Source of the DNA: Thermoactinospora rubra
GTDB taxonomy: Bacteria; Actinomycetota; Actinomycetes; Streptosporangiales; Streptosporangiaceae
Assembly: GCF_002093975.1 (NCBI RefSeq)
Contig: NZ_KZ084329.1
Span: 204,173-268,172, forward strand
Length of the DNA stretch: 64,000 nt
Reading direction: 5' to 3'
This document shows positions 17,887-25,251 of this stretch, piece after piece; position 1 is the first letter of the stretch; every line of letters starts with the position of its first letter. Made by a program: the position numbers and the translations under genes. The notes below the pieces were generated by a model. That model was given only the letters and a program-made list of their open reading frames with translations. It ran no database searches and was not told where the DNA came from.

Positions 17887-18960
17887 TCAGCCGGCCGGGC
17901 GCAGCAGGCTCGCGGCGTGCCGCCCGGCCGCGGCCGAGGCCAGGAACGCGGCCGGGTCCTCCTCCAGCCCGCGTCCCATGGTCGACAGCCGCACGGGCGA
18001 GCCGGCCAGCGCCTCGCGCAGCCCGTCGACGGGCACGTGGACCAGCTCGTGCCGGCCGGCCAGCGCCTGGGCCTGCTCGCGCACCCGCGCGCCGAACTCG
18101 CCGGGCAGCTCGGGCACCACCACCTGGGCGCGGGCCAGCGCCACGCGGCCGTAGGCGGTCAGGGAGTGGTGGGAGACGCCCCGGTGCCGCTCGCGGGCGT
18201 CGCCCTCGCTGACGCGCAGCGCCGCCACCGGGCGCCCGCCCAGGACCGCGGCGGCGTTGACCGCCTCGCCCGCCGACACGCCGGAGAACCCCCACCGGGT
18301 GCCGGTGCCCAGGTTGCCCGGCCCCTGGGCGACGATCGCCACGTCCGCCTCCAGCACGTGCCGGGCGGCCAGCAGCCCGGTGTGGGTGGTCACCGCCTCC
18401 ACGTCGCCGCCGAAGGCCTGCCCGACCGTCACCACCCCGGCCAGCCAGCCGGTCTCGCGCAGCCGGGAGCACGACATGGAGAACCACGCCGGCAGCGCGC
18501 CGCCGTCGAGCATGACGTAGACGGCGCGAGCCGTACGGGGCAGGCCGCACAGGATGGCCGGCAGTGCCGAGTGCAGGTCGGCCACCACCACCGGCATGCC
18601 GTCCAGGGAGTCGGCCTCGCGCAGCACCTCGTGGTACGGCGAGCCCTGCTCGTCGGCGCCCAGCACCGTGGCCTGCAGCGGCGTGTAGCGGGCCTTCACC
18701 AGGTGCCCGGGGCCTTGCGGATCTTCCGGCAAACGGTTCGGCACGGCCACCACCATGGCGTAGCCTCCCGTACCGAGACCCATCGCGAGCGCGGTCGTGT
18801 TGAGCAGCACCTCGTCACCGGGTTCTGGCCGGCCCACCAGCGCCGGGTAGGCCAGCGCGCGGACCTGGCCCCCGTCGGCGGGGACGGCGACGTCCAGCTC
18901 GACCGCTCCGTGCCACTCGCGCCGGATCCGCGCGACCTGCCCTGTGCGCCATCTGATCAC
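17887..18960 (-). CDS. DUF3866 family protein
   Basis: 357 aa from GTG 18960. TACCCT ends 7 nt upstream, so it is probably leaderless. The N-terminus (MIRWRTGQVARIRREWHGAVELDV) looks like a small beta barrel, followed by a Rossmann-like body with VVVADLHSALPAI, AVYVMLDGGALPAWFS, VAIVAQGPGNLGTGTRWGFSG and GVSHHSLTAYGRV. This matches DUF3866, conserved in actinobacteria beside pafB/pafC with no known function. The divergent arrangement with pafB and shared promoter region suggest coupled expression. Confidence 0.85.
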   Translation of the reverse strand: MIRWRTGQVARIRREWHGAVELDVAVPADGGQVRALAYPALVGRPEPGDEVLLNTTALAMGLGTGGYAMVVAVPNRLPEDPQGPGHLVKARYTPLQATVLGADEQGSPYHEVLREADSLDGMPVVVADLHSALPAILCGLPRTARAVYVMLDGGALPAWFSMSCSRLRETGWLAGVVTVGQAFGGDVEAVTTHTGLLAARHVLEADVAIVAQGPGNLGTGTRWGFSGVSAGEAVNAAAVLGGRPVAALRVSEGDARERHRGVSHHSLTAYGRVALARAQVVVPELPGEFGARVREQAQALAGRHELVHVPVDGLREALAGSPVRLSTMGRGLEEDPAAFLASAAAGRHAASLLRPAG

Positions 18961-18967
18961 GCAAGGC

Positions 18968-18977
18968 AGGGTAGCGT
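18968..18977. promoter_or_regulatory. Overlapping divergent -10 elements for DUF3866 and pafB
   Basis: Plus strand TAGCGT (18972-18977) serves pafB, with its start at 19001 after a leader carrying AAGGAGGGGG. Minus strand TACCCT (18968-18973) serves DUF3866, with the GTG 7 nt away. The two hexamers share the TA at 18972-18973, so polymerase can open this DNA in either direction but not both at once. Confidence 0.65.
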
Positions 18978-19000
18978 CGCTTTAGACAAGGAGGGGGCAG

Positions 19001-19948
19001 ATGTCGCGCCGTAAGACCGAGCGGTTGCTGAACCTGGTGATCTGCCTGCTCGCCACCCGGCGTCCGCTGTCGGCCGAGCAGATCCGCCACGCGGTGCCCG
19101 GCTACGACCGCGAGAGCGACGAGGCCTTCCAGCGGATGTTCGAGCGCGACAAGAACGAGCTGCGCGAGATCGGCATCCCCATCGACGTGGTGCGCGATCC
19201 GTGGGAGGACGAGCCGGGCTACCGCATCGAGCGGCAGTCCTACGAGCTGCCGGAGATCACCCTGGAGCCCGACGAGGCCGCGGTGCTGGGGCTGGCGGCC
19301 CAGGTGTGGCAGCGGGCCAGCCTGGCGGAGGCGGCCTCGGGGGCGTTGCTGAAGCTGCGCGCGGGCGGGGTGGAGGCCGACGCCGCGCTGGGCGGGGTGC
19401 TGGAGCTGCGCGTCGACAGCAAGGACCCGGCCTTCCCGCCGCTGTGGGAGGCGGTGCGCGACCGGCGCGTGGTCCGCTTCGACTACCGTGGCGCCGGCAG
19501 CGAGAACGTCCGCACCCGCACGGTGGAGCCGTGGGGGGTGGTGAGCCGGCGGGGCCGCTGGTACCTGGTGGGCTTCGACCGCGACCGCGAGGCGCCGCGG
19601 GCCTTCCGGCTGTCGCGCATCGTCGGCCAGGTCGACACGGTGGGCAGGCCGGGCGCGGTGACGGTGCCCGAGGGGGTGGACCTGCGCGCCATGGTCGGCT
19701 ACCCCGAGGAGCCGATGGAGGCCCGCACCGCCGTGGTGGCCGTGCGGAAGGGATCGTGCGAGGGGCTGCGCCAGGTGGCCGGGGCCGTGCATGCCGGGGA
19801 GGGGGAGTGGGACAGGGCCGAGCTGTCCTTCGCCGACCCCGAGCGGCTGGCGGGCTGGCTGGCCAGCCTGGGCGCGGACGTGCAGGTGGTCGAGCCGCCC
19901 GACGCCCGCGAAGCGGTGATCCGACGCCTGAAGGGGGCCCTGACGTGA
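19001..19948 (+). CDS. pafB: PafB, WYL-domain regulator of the DNA-damage response
   Basis: 315 aa from ATG 19001, with AAGGAGGGGG 4 nt upstream. An N-terminal winged helix (KTERLLNLVICLLATRRPLSAEQIRHAV) is followed by a WYL domain (VVRFDYRGAGSENVRTRTVEPWGVVSRRGRWYLVGFDRDR) and a C-terminal WCX-type region. With PafC it forms a heterodimeric activator of the LexA-independent DNA-damage regulon in mycobacteria, acting as a sigma adapter responsive to single-stranded DNA. pafC follows after 10 bp. Confidence 0.94.
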   Translation: MSRRKTERLLNLVICLLATRRPLSAEQIRHAVPGYDRESDEAFQRMFERDKNELREIGIPIDVVRDPWEDEPGYRIERQSYELPEITLEPDEAAVLGLAAQVWQRASLAEAASGALLKLRAGGVEADAALGGVLELRVDSKDPAFPPLWEAVRDRRVVRFDYRGAGSENVRTRTVEPWGVVSRRGRWYLVGFDRDREAPRAFRLSRIVGQVDTVGRPGAVTVPEGVDLRAMVGYPEEPMEARTAVVAVRKGSCEGLRQVAGAVHAGEGEWDRAELSFADPERLAGWLASLGADVQVVEPPDAREAVIRRLKGALT

Positions 19949-19958
19949 AGGAGCAGCC

Positions 19959-20927
19959 ATGAGCGCCGCCGCCGACCGGCTGCCGAGGTTGCTGGCGCTG
20001 GTGCCGTACCTGATGTCGCACCCGGGCGCGCGGGTGGACGAGGTGGCCCGCGTGTTCGGGCTGAGCGAGAAGCAGCTCATCGACGACCTGCAGCTGGTGT
20101 GGATGTGCGGGCTGCCCGGCCACACCCCCGGCGACCTGATCGACGTGTCGTGGGACGGCGGCGAGATCCTCATCGACAACGCCGACACCATCGCCCGGCC
20201 GCTGCGGCTGGGCATCGACGAGGCCAGCGCCCTGCTGGTGGCGCTGCGGATGATCGCGGCCATGCCGGAGCTGGCCGGGGCCGTGCAGGGCGACGCGCTG
20301 CCGCGCGTGGTGGCCAAGCTGGAGCAGGCGGCGGGCGCGGGCGCGGCGGCCGTCAGCAGCCAGGTGGCCGTCGACGTGGAGGCCGCCCCCGACGCGCTGC
20401 CCCGGGTGCGCGAGGGGCTGCTCAAGGGGCGGCGGCTGTCGCTGCGCTACTACGTGCCGGGCCGCGACGAGGTCACCCCGCGCGAGGTGGACCCCACCCG
20501 GCTGGTGGTCGCCGACGGCCGCACCTACCTGGAGGGCTGGTGCTACCGGGCCGAGGCGATGCGGCTGTTCCGGCTGGACCGCATGCTGAGCGTGGAGGTG
20601 CTGGACGTCCCGGCCGACCCGCCCGAGGAGGCCGAGCCGATCGACGTGACCCAGGGCGTCTTCCGGCCCTCGCCCACCGACGAGCTGGTGGAGCTGGAGG
20701 TCACCCCGGCCGGGCGGTGGGTGGCCGAGTACTACCCGTGCGAGCAGGTCACCGAGCTGGGGGAGGGCCGCCTGCGCATCGCGCTGCGGGCCCGCGACGA
20801 GGACTGGGTGCTCAAGCTGGCGCTGCGGCTGGGCGACACCGGGCGGATCGTCTCCCCGCGGCGCCTGGCCGAGCGGGTGCGCGGGGAGGCCGAGCGGGCG
20901 CTGGCGCTGTACTCTTCTGGCCCATGA
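19959..20927 (+). CDS. pafC: PafC, WYL-domain partner of PafB
   Basis: 322 aa from ATG 19959, with AAGGAG 6 nt upstream. The winged helix (PRLLALVPYLMSHPGARVDEVARVFGLSEKQLIDDLQLVWMCGLPG) is followed by a WYL domain (LRYYVPGRDEVTPREVDPTRLVVADGRTYLEGWCYRAEAMRLFRLDRM) and a WCX-type region. It is the PafB partner; both are needed for activation of damage genes in mycobacteria. Its stop overlaps the start of the next small gene in an ATGA, so translation is coupled. Confidence 0.94.
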   Translation: MSAAADRLPRLLALVPYLMSHPGARVDEVARVFGLSEKQLIDDLQLVWMCGLPGHTPGDLIDVSWDGGEILIDNADTIARPLRLGIDEASALLVALRMIAAMPELAGAVQGDALPRVVAKLEQAAGAGAAAVSSQVAVDVEAAPDALPRVREGLLKGRRLSLRYYVPGRDEVTPREVDPTRLVVADGRTYLEGWCYRAEAMRLFRLDRMLSVEVLDVPADPPEEAEPIDVTQGVFRPSPTDELVELEVTPAGRWVAEYYPCEQVTELGEGRLRIALRARDEDWVLKLALRLGDTGRIVSPRRLAERVRGEAERALALYSSGP

Positions 20928-21076
20928 CGTGGATCTTCGCCGCCGCCGTGGTCCTCGCGGGCGTGGCCGTTCTGGGCTGGCTGGGCGTGCGTGTCCTGCT
21001 GGCGGCCCGTGAACTGCGGGCGGAAATCGCCCGTACGGCGGCGCACATTCGGGCAAATGGGGTCGTGGAGGGATGA
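20924..21076 (+). CDS. Small single-pass membrane protein between pafC and tatA
   Basis: 50 aa: one N-terminal hydrophobic helix (MTWIFAAAVVLAGVAVLGWL) then a basic amphipathic helix (RELRAEIARTAAHIRANG). The ATG lies in an ATGA overlap with the pafC stop. The layout resembles TatA itself (short helix plus amphipathic helix) but lacks the FG hinge. I do not recognise a named family. Its place between pafC and tatA suggests either a coupled pafC partner or a Tat-associated peptide. Confidence 0.7.
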   Translation: MTWIFAAAVVLAGVAVLGWLGVRVLLAARELRAEIARTAAHIRANGVVEG

Positions 21077-21143
21077 GTCTGTGCCCGGCACGGCGTACGA
21101 TCGTGCGTGAGACAGCATCGCGCTCGGTAGTAAGGAAGTTCGC

Positions 21144-21452
21144 ATGAACCTGGGGCCCACGGAAATCATCCTGATCCTGCTGGTTCTGGTGCTGCTGTTC
21201 GGCGCCAAGAAGCTGCCGGATCTGGCCAGGGGAGTCGGCCGGTCCCTGCGCATCTTCAAGGCCGAGACCAGCGGGCTGGTCTCCGACGACGACAAGCCCT
21301 CCACCGTGGTGCAGGCCCAGCCCGTGCCGCCCCAGCAGGCCCAGCAGCCGCAGATCCCCGCCGCCGCCGTCTCGCCCGAGGAGCAGGCGCGCCGGCTGGA
21401 GGAGGAGGCGGCCCGGCTGCGCGCCCGCGCCAAGGCCGACAACCAGGGTTAA
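21144..21452 (+). CDS. tatA: Sec-independent translocase subunit TatA
   Basis: 102 aa from ATG 21144, with AAGGAAG upstream and a TACGAT -10 near 21096. The product begins MNLGPTEIILILLVLVLLFGAKKLPDLARGVGRSLRIFKAE: membrane helix, FGAKKLPD hinge and amphipathic helix, as in all TatA proteins, followed by a Gln/Pro-rich linker and a charged C-terminal coil (PEEQARRLEEEAARLRAR). It forms the pore-like assembly that passes folded proteins. tatC follows; tatB is not in the window, as is normal for actinobacteria where it is elsewhere. Confidence 0.96.
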   Translation: MNLGPTEIILILLVLVLLFGAKKLPDLARGVGRSLRIFKAETSGLVSDDDKPSTVVQAQPVPPQQAQQPQIPAAAVSPEEQARRLEEEAARLRARAKADNQG

Positions 21453-21476
21453 CACAGGGCTTTAGGGACTGCCTCG

Positions 21477-22325
21477 ATGGCGCTGCTGAAACGGTCCGGC
21501 AAGGAGCGCGCGCCCCGCGACCCCGAGGGGCGCATGCCGCTGATCGAGCACCTGCGCGAGCTGCGCAACCGGCTGCTCATCTCACTGGCCGCCGTCCTCG
21601 TGGGCGTCGTCGTCGGCTGGATCTTCTTCGACCCGCTGTGGGCGGTGCTGAAGGAGCCCTACTGCTCCACGCCGCAGGCGCACCAGCTCAAGGGCCAGTG
21701 CGCGCTGACCTACTCGGGCATCTTCCAGTCGTTCTTTATCACGCTGAAGGTCTCGGCCATGGCCGGCCTGGTGCTGGCCTCGCCGGTGTGGCTGTACCAG
21801 CTGTGGGCGTTCGTCACCCCGGCGCTGTACCGCAACGAGAAGCGGTACGCGGTGACGTTCCTGGCGCTGGCGGTGCCGCTGTTCGCAGGCGGCGCGTTCG
21901 TGGCCTACTTCATCATGGACACGAGCCTGGCGTTCCTGCTGAGCTTCAACCTCGACGACACCGTGGCCACCATCGGCATCGACGACTACCTCGACTACGT
22001 GCTCGTCATGCTCGTGATCTTCGGGGTGTCGTTCGAGCTGCCGCTGCTGCTGATCTTCCTGAACATCATCGGGGTGCTGCAGCGGGCGACGGTCGCCAAG
22101 CACCGCCGCATGATCATCTTCTTGATGTTCGTGTTCGGCGCGATCGTCACGCCCGGCGGCGACCCGCTGGCCATGCTGGCGCTGGCCGCCCCGATGATCC
22201 TCCTGTTCGCCGGGGCCGAGCTGTTCATGTACCTGCGCGAGAGGCGGCTGCCCAAGACCGAGGAGTGGTCGCACGTGCCGGACGACGAGGCCTCACCCCT
22301 GGATCTGGACGCCGATTCCCGGTAG
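21477..22325 (+). CDS. tatC: Sec-independent translocase subunit TatC
   Basis: 282 aa from ATG 21477, 24 bp after tatA. Six hydrophobic segments and the family signature MPLIEHLRELRNRLLISLAAV at the N-terminus, whose Glu contacts the twin-arginine signal, with FVTPALYRNEKRY and LLIFLNIIGVL further on. TatC is the receptor for twin-arginine signal peptides. The C-terminal tail is acidic and cytosolic (DDEASPLDLDADSR). Confidence 0.96.
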   Translation: MALLKRSGKERAPRDPEGRMPLIEHLRELRNRLLISLAAVLVGVVVGWIFFDPLWAVLKEPYCSTPQAHQLKGQCALTYSGIFQSFFITLKVSAMAGLVLASPVWLYQLWAFVTPALYRNEKRYAVTFLALAVPLFAGGAFVAYFIMDTSLAFLLSFNLDDTVATIGIDDYLDYVLVMLVIFGVSFELPLLLIFLNIIGVLQRATVAKHRRMIIFLMFVFGAIVTPGGDPLAMLALAAPMILLFAGAELFMYLRERRLPKTEEWSHVPDDEASPLDLDADSR

Positions 22326-22334
22326 GTTCCGGGC

Positions 22335-23207
22335 GTGCCGCCCCATCTCGCCCTCCTGGTCAACCCCTCGGCGCGCAACGGCAGCGCGTTGCGCCGGATG
22401 GAGCCGGTGGTCCGGCGCCTGCGCTCCGGGGGCGCCGACGTCACCGTGATCGTCGGCGCCGACGCCGCCGACGCCCTGGCACGGGCCTGTACGGCTGTCG
22501 CCGAGCGGCCGGACGCGCTGGTGGCCTTCGGCGGCGACGGGCTGGTCCACCTGGCGGTCCAGGCGGTGGCCGGGACCGACGTGCCGCTGGGCGTCATCCC
22601 GGCCGGGACGGGCAACGACATCGCCGCCGCGCTCGGCCTGCCCTGCCGCGACCCGCTGGCCGCCGCCGAGGTGGTGCTGGGCATGCGGCCCCGCGTGGTC
22701 GACGCGGCCAGGGCGGGACAGGAGTGGTTCGCCGGGGTGGTGTGCTGCGGGTTCGACTCGCGGGTCAACGAGCGCGCCAACCGGCTGGCCTGGCCGCGCG
22801 GCACGGCCAAGTACCTGGTGGCGCTGGCGCAGGAGCTGCGCTCCTTCCGGCCCGTGCCGTTCCGGCTGACCCTGGACGGCGAGGTCGTCGAGCAGGAGGC
22901 GATGCTGGTCGCGGTGGGCAACACGCGCTCCTACGGGGCGGGGATGCGGATCTGTCCCGGCGCCCGGCCCGATGACGGGCTGCTGGACGTGACCGTGCTG
23001 GGGGCCGTGCCCACGGGGCAGTTCCTGCGGACCTTCCCGCGCGTGTACCGGGGGACCCACGTCACGCACCCCCGGGTGATGACGCGCAGGGTCAGGAGCG
23101 TGCGGCTGGAGGCGCCCGACGTGGTCGCCTACGCCGACGGGGAGCGGCTGGGGCCGCTGCCGCTGTCGTGCGAGGTCGTGCCGGGCGCGCTCACCGTCCT
23201 CAACTGA
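22335..23207 (+). CDS. Diacylglycerol kinase-family lipid kinase
   Basis: 290 aa from GTG 22335. TAGGTT at 22322-22327 ends 7 nt before the start, so an internal leaderless promoter probably supplements read-through from tatC. Motifs: LVNPSARNG, the nucleotide-binding FGGDGLVHLAVQ, PAGTGNDIAAALGLP and the C-terminal DGERLGPLP typical of the DAGK catalytic superfamily (YegS/DgkB). It phosphorylates a lipid alcohol at the membrane. Its last 79 bp overlap the tail of the convergent MFS gene. Confidence 0.9.
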   Translation: MPPHLALLVNPSARNGSALRRMEPVVRRLRSGGADVTVIVGADAADALARACTAVAERPDALVAFGGDGLVHLAVQAVAGTDVPLGVIPAGTGNDIAAALGLPCRDPLAAAEVVLGMRPRVVDAARAGQEWFAGVVCCGFDSRVNERANRLAWPRGTAKYLVALAQELRSFRPVPFRLTLDGEVVEQEAMLVAVGNTRSYGAGMRICPGARPDDGLLDVTVLGAVPTGQFLRTFPRVYRGTHVTHPRVMTRRVRSVRLEAPDVVAYADGERLGPLPLSCEVVPGALTVLN

Positions 23208-24544
23208 TCTACTTTGTAAAGGCGCGTGGCGAGGAGCATCGCCGCCAGCATGGTCGCTCCGGCCGCGAAGAACACCGCGTCGACCCCGGCGACGAAGCCG
23301 TGGGCGGCGGCCACGCGGTTGAGGAGCACGCCGAAGATCGCGCTGCCGACGGCGGTGCCGAGGATCTGGACGAAGCGCACCGCCGTGGTGGCGGTGCCCA
23401 GCTGGTGGACCGGCACGCCGTCCATCACCAGGAACATGACCGGGCCCAGCGCCTGGCCGAAGCCCAGCCCGAGCAGGCCCAGCCCGGCCAGCACCAGCCA
23501 GGCGGGGGTGTCGGCGCGCAGGAAGCCGAACAGGGTCAGGGCGAGCGTGATGGTGGCCAGGCCGGTCACGAGCGAGGAGCGGCGCTGGGACAGCAGCGCG
23601 CCGGAGGCGACCATGCCGATGGCCGCGGGCAGCAGGTACAGGCTGGAGGCCGTGGGCGTGACGTGCTGGGCGACCTGCAGGTAGACGACCATGTAGAAGA
23701 TGCCGCCGGCCAGGCCGAAGCCCAGGAGCAGCTGCACCGGCAGGGCGATGCGCAGCACCGGGTTGCGCAGCAGGTCGGGCGGCAGGATGGGTTCGGCGGC
23801 GGTGAGCTGGCGGCGGGCGAAGGCGGCGCTCAGGGCGAGGCCGGCGGCGATCATGCCGAGGATGAGCGGCGAGGTCCAGGGGTGGGTGCGTCCGCCCCAT
23901 TCGGCCACGAGGACCAGCAGGCAGCCGGCGGCGGCCAGCAGGGCGGCCCCGGCGTAGTCGACGCGGTGTTCGCGGCGGCCGTCGTTCAGGCGCAGGACGA
24001 GGCAGGTGGCCAGGACGGCCAGGCTCAGGGGCAGGTTGATGAGGAAGATCCAGCGCCAGCTGAGCGTCTCGGTGAACAGCCCGCCGACCAGGGGGCCGGC
24101 GACCATGCCGACCCCGGCGATGAGGCCTCCGGCCGCGCCGGCCGAGCCGCGCTTGCCGGGCGGGGACAGGTGGGCGGCCACGACCATGGTGACGCTCATG
24201 AGCCCGCCGCCGCCCAAGCCCTGGAGGGCGCGGAAGGCGATGAGCTGGGTCATGTCCTGGGCGAGGCCGCACAGGGCGGAGCCGAGGGCGAACACGCCGA
24301 CCGCGGCGAGGTAGACCCGTTTGGCGCCGTGGATGTCGCACAGCTTGCCGTACAGGGGGAGGACGGCGGTGGCGGCCAGGGCGTAGGCGGTGACGAGCCA
24401 GGGCAGGCGCTCCAGGCCGTGGGCGGGGTCGAGGTCGCGGACGATGGGCCAGGAGGCGGTGGTGACGATGTTCTGGTCCAGGACGGCGAGGATGAGCGTG
24501 ATCGCGACGCCGATTCCGGCCAGCAGGCGTTGCTTGTCGGTCAT
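23129..24544 (-). CDS. MFS multidrug exporter (DHA2-like) with extended C-terminal tail
   Basis: 471 aa from ATG 24544. Multiple membrane helices with LDQNIVTTASWPIVRDL in helix 1, GKLCDIHGAKRVYL (loop 2-3 motif A) and GLIAGVGMVAGPLVGGLFTETLSWRWIFLINLP (antiporter motif C and helix 5) identify a drug/proton antiporter of the DHA2 group. The last 35 or so residues (RLYKVDQLRTVSAPGTTS...) are encoded by the interspersed motif at 23208 and then antisense to the dagK 3' end; they look unlike a natural tail. It is divergent from its probable TetR repressor. Confidence 0.88.
   Translation of the reverse strand: MTDKQRLLAGIGVAITLILAVLDQNIVTTASWPIVRDLDPAHGLERLPWLVTAYALAATAVLPLYGKLCDIHGAKRVYLAAVGVFALGSALCGLAQDMTQLIAFRALQGLGGGGLMSVTMVVAAHLSPPGKRGSAGAAGGLIAGVGMVAGPLVGGLFTETLSWRWIFLINLPLSLAVLATCLVLRLNDGRREHRVDYAGAALLAAAGCLLVLVAEWGGRTHPWTSPLILGMIAAGLALSAAFARRQLTAAEPILPPDLLRNPVLRIALPVQLLLGFGLAGGIFYMVVYLQVAQHVTPTASSLYLLPAAIGMVASGALLSQRRSSLVTGLATITLALTLFGFLRADTPAWLVLAGLGLLGLGFGQALGPVMFLVMDGVPVHQLGTATTAVRFVQILGTAVGSAIFGVLLNRVAAAHGFVAGVDAVFFAAGATMLAAMLLATRLYKVDQLRTVSAPGTTSHDSGSGPSRSPSA
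23208..23224 (+). repeat. Interspersed motif, copy 2
   Basis: TCTACTTTGTAAAGGCG begins on the base after the dagK stop codon. On the other strand it encodes RLYKVD inside the MFS gene. The preceding TGA of dagK makes the shared longer phrase TGATCTAC also found at copy 4. Confidence 0.85.
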
Positions 24545-24556
24545 GACGGCTTATAC

Positions 24557-24576
24557 TGAGTCAAAATTTTGATTCA
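24557..24576. promoter_or_regulatory. TetR-type palindromic operator
   Basis: A 20-bp palindrome TGAGTCAAAA/TTTTGATTCA with one mismatched pair lies between the divergent MFS and TetR genes. Minus-strand TTGACT (-35) and TATAAG-like (-10) sequences for the exporter overlap or flank it. The regulator's own -10 TAGGCT is at 24588. One dimer would control both. Confidence 0.85.
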
Positions 24577-24599
24577 GTCAATGTCGTTAGGCTGAGGGT

Positions 24600-25220
24600 G
24601 TGACGTTGCGGGAGCGCAAGAAGGCGGCGACGCGGCAGGCGATCCGGGAGGCGGCCCTGCAGCTGTTCGCCGAGCGCGGATTCGCCGAGGTGTCGGTGAA
24701 CGACATCGCCGACAAGGCGGGCGTGTCCCGGATGACGGTGTTCAACTACTTCCCGACCAAGGAGGACATCGTCGTCGCGCCCCTGGAGGAGGAGCTGGAG
24801 GAGATCCCGGCCTTCCTGCGGGAGTGCGCGGCGGGCGAGCCGCTGGTGGCGGCGGCGCGCCGCCACTTCCTGGAGCGGCTGGCCGCCCACGCCCCCGAGA
24901 CGGGCCTGGACGACGGCCCGGAGTACCGGCGGGTGCTGGATCTGATACGGGCCACGCCGTCGCTGATGGCCAGGGTCATGATGTTCCAGGTCAGGGTCGA
25001 GCAGGCCCTCGCCAGGGCGCTGGAGGAGATCACGCCGGGCGACCCGCGCGTGCCGTACGTCGCCGGGCAGCTGCACTCCCTGTTCCGCACGCTGGCGCAG
25101 CACAACACCGCGCTCATCTACAAGGGGATGAGCGCCGAGGAGGCCTACCCGCAGGCGGTGGAGGCCGCGCGGATCGGGTTCGGCCTGCTGGAGCGGGGGC
25201 TGGGCGGCTACCCGGCCTGA
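24600..25220 (+). CDS. TetR family regulator of the adjacent exporter
   Basis: 206 aa from GTG 24600, 6 nt after a TAGGCT -10, so probably leaderless. The N-terminal HTH is standard (RQAIREAALQLFAERGFAEVSVNDIADKAGVSRMTVFNYFPTKEDIV). The C-terminal ligand domain is unrecognised. Divergence from an MFS drug exporter and the shared palindrome argue for local repression relieved by an exported compound. Confidence 0.92.
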   Translation: MTLRERKKAATRQAIREAALQLFAERGFAEVSVNDIADKAGVSRMTVFNYFPTKEDIVVAPLEEELEEIPAFLRECAAGEPLVAAARRHFLERLAAHAPETGLDDGPEYRRVLDLIRATPSLMARVMMFQVRVEQALARALEEITPGDPRVPYVAGQLHSLFRTLAQHNTALIYKGMSAEEAYPQAVEAARIGFGLLERGLGGYPA

Positions 25221-25251
25221 CCGGAACGGCCGTTTCTGTAGGCTGAAGGTT

